Positions 19,290-25,488 of a stretch of DNA of 25,488 nucleotides are shown here, in pieces. Origin of the DNA: Chara braunii. Taxonomy: Eukaryota > Streptophyta > Charophyceae > Charales > Characeae. Below the pieces are notes generated by a model. The model had not been told where the DNA came from. It was given only the letters and a program-made list of their open reading frames with translations, and searched no databases. Location of the stretch: positions 1,103,745-1,129,232 of the forward strand of contig BFEA01000033.1 in NCBI GenBank assembly GCA_003427395.1. Direction: 5' to 3'. The position numbers were made by a program, and so were the translations under genes. Each line of letters begins with the position of its first letter. The stretch's first letter is position 1.

Positions 19290-19842
19290 TTAGACTTACC
19301 TTTAATGGTTTCACCTCAAAGTCAAATGTGTCGAGGAATGCGAACCACCTTACCAACTTGTTGGAGAGGTTAGGGTGAATCTTGATCCACTTCAATGTAG
19401 ACTGATCAGAGTAGACAATGAAATGTCTCCCTAACAAGTAGTGCTTTCAGGTATCTAGTGCATCTACTAAGGCATACAATTCTCTTTCATATGTAGAGTT
19501 CGTTATTTTTTAGGACAGAAGTATTCTCGACATAAACTCAATAGGTCTATATCCTTTACCGTTATCTTGTTGTAGCACAACCCCAATCTCATACTGACTT
19601 GCGTCAGTCGTGACAATGAAAGGAAGAGAAGGGTCGTCAATTTTTAAGACATGGTAATGAGTCAAAGCATGTTTTCACTTTTTAACCGATGACTCATAGT
19701 CTTTGTCCCACAACCAAAGTTTTTCCTTTTTCAGTAATCTCCTCATAGGAGCAACTATCAAGGAGAAGTTTTTGACGAACTTCCTATAATAGCTAGTTAG
19801 TCCTAAGAAAGACCTTAGTTCGGTTGTAGTCTTAGGTTGTGG
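19290..19842 (-). pseudogene. Gypsy reverse transcriptase thumb and RNase H (stops)
   Basis: Continues in the same frame as the YLDD segment after a TGA at 19843-19845. TELRSFLGLTSYYRKFVKNF is the conserved block behind the palm, followed by DPSLPFIVTTDASQYEIG with the first RNase H Asp (codon at 19603-19605), PIEFMSR, STYEREL with the Glu, and YSDQSTLKWIK with the next Asp. At least three more in-frame stops interrupt it. It is colinear with, and similar to, element 2 at 14456-14731. Confidence 0.85.
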
Positions 19843-20380
19843 TCAATCTCTGATTGAATCTCTGATTGATGTAATCTGCTTTTCTTCAGGCCTTAGTCCT
19901 TCCTCGTTTACTATATGCCCTAAGTACAAAACTTCAGGCTTAGCAAACTCAGACTTCTTCGGATTCAGTTTGAAGTTGCTCTCGCGCAACTTCTGCAAAA
20001 TCGTTCGTAGGTGTTTTTCATGATCCTCTAGTGTTTTGCTATACATTAGAATGTCATCGAGATAGACTACTACGAATTGGTCAAGCCATTGGTGGAATAA
20101 CTCATTCATTGACCTTTGAAAGGTCGCAATTTGTAAGACCCAAGTGCATAACCACGAACTCGTAGTGACCATACCTGATTCGGAAAACCGTCTTGTTTTG
20201 ATCCTTAAGAACCACCTCAATCTGGTGGTACCCTGACTTGAGATCAATCTTACTGAAATACCTGCACCCCTGCAACTGATCCAATAGATCGTCAATGCGC
20301 GAAAGAGGTTTCACGTTTTTAACAGTGACGAAATTCAGGCCGCGATAGTCAATATATAAACGAAGTTCACCTTCCTTTTA
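19843..20380 (-). pseudogene. Gypsy reverse transcriptase palm (stop and 5-base deletion)
   Basis: This is the DNA polymerase that copies element RNA. Past the TAA at 20378-20380 the frame continues with [27 protein letters not shown] (first catalytic Asp) and YGHYEFVVM. At LTN the frame breaks: five bases encoding most of the Ala-Pro of LTNAPATFQ are gone, and the next frame resumes with [11 protein letters not shown] and FVVVYLDDILMYSKT, the YLDD active site. LGHIVNEEGLRPEEKQI follows. All three catalytic Asp codons are still present, but in two frames. Confidence 0.9.
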
Positions 20381-21457
20381 AGACACGACTAAGATAGGCG
20401 CATCATAAGAAGATGAACTAGGGTCAATCCATCCGTTGCTAGTAAGTTCTTGCAACTGCTTCCGAAGTTCTTCAAGTTCCTTAGGAGACATTCGGTAGAT
20501 GAGACCCTTGGGATTCTTGCTTTCCGAAACGATCTCGATTGTGTGTTTAATAGCACGCTCAGTGATTCCCGTTGGCTCAGTTTGCAAGTTCTTATATTCG
20601 TCAAGAAGTTTCTCAATAGAAGGTGGATAGGATGAGAAACACTCACCAACTCGCTTGACAAGCATCATCATCACCTCCTGATCCAACTTCTTATTTACTA
20701 CCATCGATCGAAAAGTTGGATAACTCATACAACAGAAAGACGGCGTAGAGTTAGAGTGAGACCTATGATATAACTTAATAGCACGCAGTTTGAACTTCTC
20801 GTCCTTGAGTTTGACAATTTTATCTTTAAACTCAACTTCTTGGTCTGCTTCCTCATGCCAATCCATGCCCTGAATTATATCAAAGGGTATTTTTTTCTCA
20901 ATTAGGAAAGATACTTCATGTAGAAATATTTTGTCCTTAGTTTTGAAATAACATTTGACACGATTGACATATTGAGAGACAGTGATTGCGCTCTTGTCAG
21001 CCAGTATAGACGTGATAGGTCTAGGTAAATCCTTTACCTTCAATCCAAGATGCAACTTACGAATTGCCTTTTCTAATATATAAGACCGCGTCGATCCCAG
21101 ATCTAACAGAGCACCTACTCGCGTGTGCGCAATCTCAGTATCTGCGATCATCAACTCACCTTTTGACTTCGCTTTCTTCGCCCACGAGCTCCGTAATGCT
21201 ATGAGTTTATTGTCAAGCTCATCAAGAGAATCGTCCAGCGAGACAGAACAAAGTAGTGTTTCAAGGTGGTCAAGACGAGCGAAAAAAGAGTCATCCTCTA
21301 CCTTGAGAGTCGAAGCGGTAGAAGGGATTGTAGGTGCCTTACCTTTATCTTGGTCTAAACCCTTCAACTCAGTAGAAGCAGATGGTTGCTCGCTTTTGGG
21401 TTTCGAATAAGTGGGCACCAAGCTATCTCGTGCCCCACGGTGCCACACTTGAGGCAC
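20378..21457 (-). pseudogene. Gypsy Pol N-terminal part: protease and start of reverse transcriptase
   Basis: A 359-codon frame, the longest in the window; its first usable residues come just after the frameshift site at 21394-21400. After a Ser/Lys-rich linker and an acidic helix, VGALLDLGSTRSYILEKAI is the aspartic protease active site: the Asp is kept, but the usual Ser or Thr of D-S/T-G is Leu. A further stretch with IPFDIIQGMDW is the second conserved protease block. The reverse transcriptase entry block follows: MSPKELEELRKQLQELTSNG, WIDPSSSSYDAPILVVS, ending in a TAA where KK-type residues are usual. The protease change and the stop make it inactive. Confidence 0.88.
21394..21400 (-). 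promoter_or_regulatory. Putative -1 ribosomal frameshift heptamer at gag-pol junction
   Basis: The minus strand reads C CCA AAA in the phase of the gag frame (codons AAC CCA AAA GCG), which fits X XXY YYZ. The zinc knuckle ends five codons earlier, a gag TGA follows nine codons after the heptamer, and the protease frame is exactly the -1 frame. A simple one-base indel could give the same frame relation. A downstream pseudoknot was not established. Confidence 0.45.
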
Positions 21458-21714
21458 TGACGATTATCCATTTTGGACTCTCACTCCTCTCGAGTCATGT
21501 TCATTTTTTTCTACGGTCTCCCGAACGCGATGCCGGGATGCTCGGGAAACGAGCGTAGCCTCCTCTTCTTCTTCCACTGACTTTGGCCTCCCTTGTTGAC
21601 GATTACAGCATCGACGCCACCCTTCCCAGATTCGCTGCCGCCATTACCTCCTCCTCCCTCAAACTCATCGAGGGGTAATTTTTCTACTGTCTCATCATAA
21701 AATAGCACAAGCAT
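21415..21714 (-). pseudogene. Gypsy Gag C-terminus with CCHC zinc knuckle (stops)
   Basis: In the same frame as the capsid part. LPLDEFEGGGGNGGSESGKG and a basic KKKRRLR stretch form the linker. A TAG (21511-21513) and a TGA (21481-21483) interrupt it. From 21471 the frame reads MDNRQCLKCGTVGHEIAWC, a textbook C-X2-C-X4-H-X4-C knuckle that binds element RNA. The knuckle lies in a different frame from the 359-codon Pol frame that overlaps it, so it is easily missed. Confidence 0.85.
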
Positions 21715-21729
21715 ATGGTCCTGACGCTT

Positions 21730-22320
21730 TCACCGCCAAAGGACCCGCTTGCCGTACCCACCAACCGGTCCTGATTTGACTACCGAAGCGTACGTACCTT
21801 TCACTTGCATGGTCATCTGCTCTCTTTGGAGAGCGAGATCGCGAAACTGTCGATAATTGTACTTACCAAACTTTGACTCTGTCACGAGTTGTCCACGAAT
21901 GGGCTCGGACAATACTCGTGAGTAAATTTACAGGACCTGGTTATCTTGCAAATTCAACCCAGGTACCTGCAAAAGAAGATCAACTTCACGAGACAGTGAA
22001 TCAACCGAAGACCAACGCTTCTGGCGAATGGTGGTGAGTTCGTCGAAAGCCTTATCGATTGTCGTTTTATCGAGCAATCTTTCCTTAACCTTTTGGAGAA
22101 ATTGTCTCAACGTCAAAGTCTTAGCCCACTCACCTATATCCTCGAAGCCAGCAGCATTGGCGTCGGCCAACACCCACTGCTTAGCCACTCCTCCCAAACA
22201 CGACGTGGAGAAAATGACCCGACTCTCGGGCTCAACGGGTGTTGTTCCGACGTAGGTCTGAATTTCCGCAATCCAGAACAACAAGTTTTCTTCCTTCTTG
22301 TTGTTGTACATGAATGACAC
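21730..22320 (-). pseudogene. Gypsy Gag capsid region (one internal stop)
   Basis: Retrotransposon Gag forms the particle around element RNA. The frame reads FMYNNKKEENLLFWIAEIQT, KQWVLADANAAGFEDIGEWA and LRQFLQKVKERL, DKAFDELTTIRQ, the usual W...F...L pattern of the retrotransposon Gag core. After NLQDNQVL a TAA (21928-21930) interrupts it; five codons later SEPIRGQLVTESKFGKYNYR continues in the same frame to a TGA at 21730. The first residue at 22320 is GTG, and there is no ATG just upstream, so the true start is further right. Confidence 0.85.
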
Positions 22321-22682
22321 TTTTATTTTAACATTTTATTTTTTCGTTTTTTTTGCTTCCTTCACCGGTTCTTCTTTTTTTTTCGGTGAGTGATTCCTTC
22401 TTCTCAACTTGTCTCTCAGGTTATTTCTTAGAACCTTCGGGTTTCTCGGGTGTGCCTCCTTTTATCGCGTCCTTCATTAATTTTTATTGGGGTTCCTTCT
22501 TGTCTTCTCTGCCCTTGGCCACCTTTTTATACACCACTTTTTTTTTTTCCTTCTGTCATTCTGATCATTGTCTCCATAGCGGCGGTGTTACTGTCAATTT
22601 TCTTCTTGAGATGAACGAGGTAGATCGTAATAGACTGAAGAATAAATGCAACCTCACTACCTACTTCTTCGTAATTAAACTT
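22321..22682 (-). other. A-rich (minus strand) part of gag, no continuous frame
   Basis: Between the coiled-coil part and the capsid part of Gag. On the minus strand it is rich in A and would encode mainly Lys and Glu, but stops break all frames. The plus-strand frame 22353-22760 (Phe/Ser-rich) is its antisense shadow. Confidence 0.5.
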
Positions 22683-23253
22683 TTACCTCAATTCATTCAT
22701 TACTTTTTCTTTTTTTTGCTGTTCTTTCAATTCTTCAATCTTCCTCCTGTCGTCTTTTAATGTACTCTCAAGTTGCCTGACGTTTCCCTCCATTATTTCT
22801 ACAGACAATTGTTCTTTTTTTCTTCCTTTCTTCTTTCATTTTTTGATCCATCTTTTCAAAGTCATCGACGACATATTGATCAAGGATCAGTCGTCCTTGC
22901 TTTATGAGGTCTTCGCCCCGCTTGCCTGTTTCTATTATCTGAACAACAGTTTTAACGACATGTAGATCTCTTTCAGCATCTCGCAGATTGATCCGTCTGT
23001 GAACGTCCTATTCAGCATCTAGACCGACACCATGTATCTCAACAAGAAGTTGGCGAAGGAAGCCGACCCAAGTATGCCTCCTTGCGTAAATCTAACCACG
23101 GGTTTTCAGTTCCACTCCCTCTTCAACGACAAAGACAGTAAGAGGAATGGAGAAAAAAATCAGCCGTATGAACCGAGTCAAGATAGAGGCACGCAGATAT
23201 TTCCAAAGAGAACTCGTTTTGTTAAACGTACAGATGCCGCACAATAAGTAAAA
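22683..23253 (-). pseudogene. Gypsy Gag N-terminal region with coiled coil (broken)
   Basis: From 23253 the minus strand is open in the same frame as the capsid, apart from two TAG codons (23092-23094 and 23008-23010). Visible segments are WKYLRASILTRFIRLIFF, VEEGVELKTRG, WVGFLRQLLVEIHGVGLDAE, RRINLRDAERDLHVVKTVVQ and IKQGRLILDQYVVDDFEKM. In a run of seven A near 22815 the frame shifts by one base, then continues with EIMEGNVRQLESTLKDDRRK and IEELKEQQ to a TAA at 22683, a heptad-like coiled coil. No ATG start was identified. Coiled-coil N-termini are known in Gag of large gypsy elements; the assignment rests on position and frame. Confidence 0.6.
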
Positions 23254-23984
23254 TTAAAAGACAAAAATAAATTTCACGACGCACGCAACTTACAACAAAA
23301 GTTATTCAAAGCATATACAAAGAAACACATATTTTACTAAGTCTAACTTCGTTATCTGTTCTTTCTATGTGATGACGTCCTACAGTATGTGTACAAGTAC
23401 CGCAGCCATGACCAATGTGATCAAGACAACAACACACAGGTGAGTATGCAAGGACACCGCAGAACAACCAATCAAGTGAGTAAAACCAACACTCCAACAC
23501 AATCAATTGTTAGCTTCCTCTCTTATGGTTGTACTATCTGCAGCAACCAAACATATTACACACTCAACACCTCACTCAGCCACGCAGGCCACTCAATGGA
23601 GTGCCACGTCAACACATCAAGAACCCAGAGGGTGTACAAGGGGAATGTCACGTTAGCAGGGCGTGCCTGTCACGCACATTACACTGCCATGCCACACGTA
23701 GGCACTATGCCACATCAGCGATCCAATTCACACACTTCATTTCATTGGACCGGCATCCTATCAGCGTGTTGCATACGAAACTCTTGCCTGTGTGTCTTCA
23801 ATGCAGCTACGTCATCAGTCTTCAAGGGACGGCTGCTCACAAGTGCATTACTACAATGTCGAGACTTGCGGTATGACCGCGTGCGTTAATAAACGCGTTT
23901 CGTTTTGCACATGCGGCACCTCCCACTTACGTGGGTGCCACGTCAGCACCTGACAGCAAACAGCAGATTGCGATGAAGAAGTTC
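23254..23984 (-). other. Untranslated leader of the gypsy element
   Basis: Between the primer-binding site and the first Gag codons. No convincing frame; plus-strand frames 23389-23889 and 23529-23876 have no domain. It contains GCCACGTCA at 23603-23611 and 23937-23945 and several CCACRT words like those in the terminal repeats. Confidence 0.5.
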
Positions 23985-23996
23985 GCTCCGATACCA
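23985..23996 (-). promoter_or_regulatory. Gypsy primer-binding site (11 of 12 match to initiator Met tRNA)
   Basis: GCTCCGATACCA on the plus strand differs by one base from the 3' end of plant initiator-methionine tRNA. It would prime minus-strand DNA synthesis for the 17.8-23.2 kb Gag-Pol. TGAACC, a possible LTR end, starts four bases further right, yet similarity to the left terminal repeat only begins at 24168. Confidence 0.6.
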
Positions 23997-24167
23997 AATT
24001 GAACCTAGTCTAACAGATACTCAAAAGTCGTCCAATACCGGTAGACTCTGTATCTGCATCGAAATCTCCAATTTGTGATATCAAACAGTATCTCATTATC
24101 ATTAATAGAAGAGAGTGAAGACGGAATAGGCAAGGGAAAAAATGAAGAATCAAATAATAATCCTTGC

Positions 24168-24753
24168 TGACCCTCTCCTTCTCCGGGTTTCTCCCCTCTT
24201 CACATTGACAATGATAATAAATATACTCTTGATCACACATGGACGTGCCACATGGCACTCAATCTCATGAAAACCATGAAGATACTGCAAATTCTAGCAT
24301 CGACTTCAAACCCAGGTGAGTACCCGTTCTCCCTCAACCACAGATCCCGATTTTCCTCCTCTTCGAAACCAGTCACTTCATGTAAACAGCATGGACAATG
24401 CCTCGTCAACAATAAAAAACAGGTGGCAATCGCCCCCTCATCAATGTAGACCAGTAGCAGCGCTACATCGATAAGCCAGCAAACCAAAGGCAGCGCCACG
24501 TCAGCATGCCACGTAGACCATAGGCAGCGTCACGTATACCAAAGCCAGTGCCACATCAACATGCCAGGTAGACCAGAGGCAACGCCACATCAGCATGGCA
24601 TGGCGCACTGAAGAAGCGTCGACATGTTGCCTCCTACTTGTGTCGTTGTCCGCAACGCTTATGCACAGCGAGCATGAAGCCAGCATCCTGTCAAAGTCGA
24701 GTCAGCCTCAAAGCAAGATAGCAAGACTGAATGCCTTGACTCTCTCGAGGCCA
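24168..24753 (-). repeat. Right (5') terminal repeat of the gypsy element
   Basis: Direct-repeat partner of 16757-17419. About four minisatellite units lie at about 24470-24590. GCCACGTCA occurs at 24494-24502; read on the minus strand this is TGACGTGGC, an ACGT-core site of plant bZIP factors. The LTR may really begin at 24000, beside the primer-binding site; the bases 24000-24167 are then missing from the left copy. Confidence 0.7.
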
Positions 24754-24757
24754 GCTT

Positions 24758-25101
24758 AAACCACCAGTTCACCCGGACCTATTTTTACGAACCAAACGTT
24801 TATTTTTTCCGAGCCTCAAACAAATTGGTGTCGGCCTATGAAAAGTCATTCGTGGTACTGGTCGCGTCCTCGTCTGTTCACTACAGCTGGACCTGAGGTG
24901 CAAAAAACAGGACGTTACTATTCCTATTCTGCATTTTTTTTTTCTTCAGTGTTTTCACTCTTTGGTGGGTACCCCGACCAACCGGTCGCTTCTTCCTGGC
25001 CCCACAACTGACACTATCGAACATTCTGCTGAGTCATGCTGGTGTGTAGCCAAAGGACACAGAGACGCGGAGGCTGGCGGTGCCACCATGTCCACGAACG
25101 G
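24758..25101. other. Intergenic, no supported gene
   Basis: Right flank of the gypsy element. Only short frames, one overlapping the tandem duplication that follows. Nothing recognised. Confidence 0.5.
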
Positions 25102-25289
25102 CACCCACGATTGGCGTGAACATGGGGCCTCGCCACACCACTCTCGAAATGCGGCGGGTGCATCATCTGGCCATGTTCTAGTAGGAAGTCACGATTGGCG
25201 CCCACGATGGCGTGAACATGGGGCCTCGCCACACCGCTCTCGAAATGCGGCGGGTGCATCATCTGGCCATGTTCTAGCAGGAGGTTCAT
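25102..25289. repeat. Two-copy tandem duplication, period 96 bp
   Basis: Copies at about 25102-25197 and 25198-25289 are almost identical; GGCGTGAACATGGGGCCTCG starts at 25113 and 25209. Because 96 is a multiple of three, a minus-strand frame (25014-25454) shows a repeated 32-residue block (FLLEHGQMMHPPHFESGVAR). That frame begins in the AC array, so it is not taken as a gene. Confidence 0.85.
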
Positions 25290-25393
25290 TCTCATTTTTG
25301 CACATTTCGAGAGCGAAGTGGCATGTCCATTGTGGCAGCATCGTACTACAGAGATTGAGTGGCGGGATATCTGAGCGATCATCAGCCTTTCCC

Positions 25394-25394
<1 letters not shown>

Positions 25395-25488
<94 letters not shown>
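25395..25488. repeat. (AC)n(AG)n compound microsatellite
   Basis: Perfect AC repeat 25395-25458 followed by AG 25459-25488, running to the last base of the window. Same architecture as the array at the left edge. Confidence 0.98.

Larger units (their letters stand above)
16757..24757 (-). mobile_element. Degraded Ty3/gypsy LTR retrotransposon, about 8 kb
   Basis: In minus-strand order: right terminal repeat, initiator-Met primer-binding site (23985-23996), Gag (23253-21415), protease and reverse transcriptase (21457-19843), RNase H (to about 19290), integrase (to about 18137), chromodomain-like tail (to 17816), and left terminal repeat. Reverse transcriptase before integrase is the order that defines Ty3/gypsy (Metaviridae) against Ty1/copia. 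Coding damage includes four stops in the capsid-to-knuckle part of gag, two more plus a frameshift in its N-terminus, a stop and a 5-base deletion in reverse transcriptase, and many stops beyond. No flanking target-site duplication was found, and the exact ends are uncertain by some tens of bases. Confidence 0.85.

Noticed and set aside
22353-22760. Phe/Ser-rich plus-strand frame of 135 codons
   Set aside because: Antisense to the A-rich Gag region of the minus-strand gypsy element.
1-25488. CRISPR array, rRNA or complete tRNA genes, bacterial operons
   Set aside because: No regularly spaced direct repeats with unique spacers, no rRNA or cloverleaf-type sequence, and no clustered genes with ribosome-binding sites were seen.

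Overview
This window looks like accessory, transposon-dominated nuclear DNA from a eukaryote of the green lineage. The grounds are degraded Ty3/gypsy elements with a chromodomain-like end, primer-binding sites complementary to plant initiator-methionine tRNA, several long dinucleotide microsatellites, and no bacterial-style gene packing. A charophyte alga such as Chara would fit, but the sequence does not settle the species. No intact host gene is recognised.

Layout. 1-90 is a (GT)n(GA)n array at the window edge. 324-404 carries a phased cluster of GTAC motifs with a 13-bp inverted repeat. 820-857 is the exact junction adapter of Nextera mate-pair libraries, a laboratory sequence, so continuity across it is doubtful. 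1840-2870 is T-poor and rich in GGCA-type words, with no convincing gene. 3299-3763 (minus) is an orphan reading frame for a small coiled-coil protein with a C-terminal membrane anchor; a near-complete T7-type promoter core lies just upstream. About 3.8-6.3 kb is A-rich and geneless, followed by a diverged two-copy tandem repeat (6313-6877). 7-12.8 kb is mostly intergenic, with microsatellites, a small Ala-rich frame (9917-10132, minus), two LTR-type primer-binding sites and a pair of GC hairpins.

13240-14731 (minus) is the broken RNase H-integrase part of one Ty3/gypsy element. 14937-16756 holds a further LTR-like start, microsatellites and two inverted clusters of a CGGAC motif. 16757-24757 is the best-preserved transposon, a roughly 8-kb Ty3/gypsy element on the minus strand. 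In its own order (right to left) it has a 5' repeat, primer-binding site, Gag with coiled coil, capsid and CCHC zinc knuckle, protease, reverse transcriptase, RNase H, integrase, chromodomain-like tail and a 3' repeat. It carries at least ten stops or frameshifts and cannot make its proteins as it stands. Its gag-to-pol junction has a correctly phased -1 frameshift heptamer. The window ends in a 96-bp tandem duplication and a (CA)n(GA)n array.

The Ty3/gypsy parts would have acted together as one copy-and-paste cycle: Gag particle, protease processing, reverse transcription primed by tRNA, then integration guided by the chromodomain. All four primer-binding sites and both coding regions point the same way (minus), which suggests repeated or nested insertion of related elements. 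The points most worth a second look are the adapter junction, the frameshift site, the orphan membrane protein with its T7-like upstream site, and the phased GTAC cluster.
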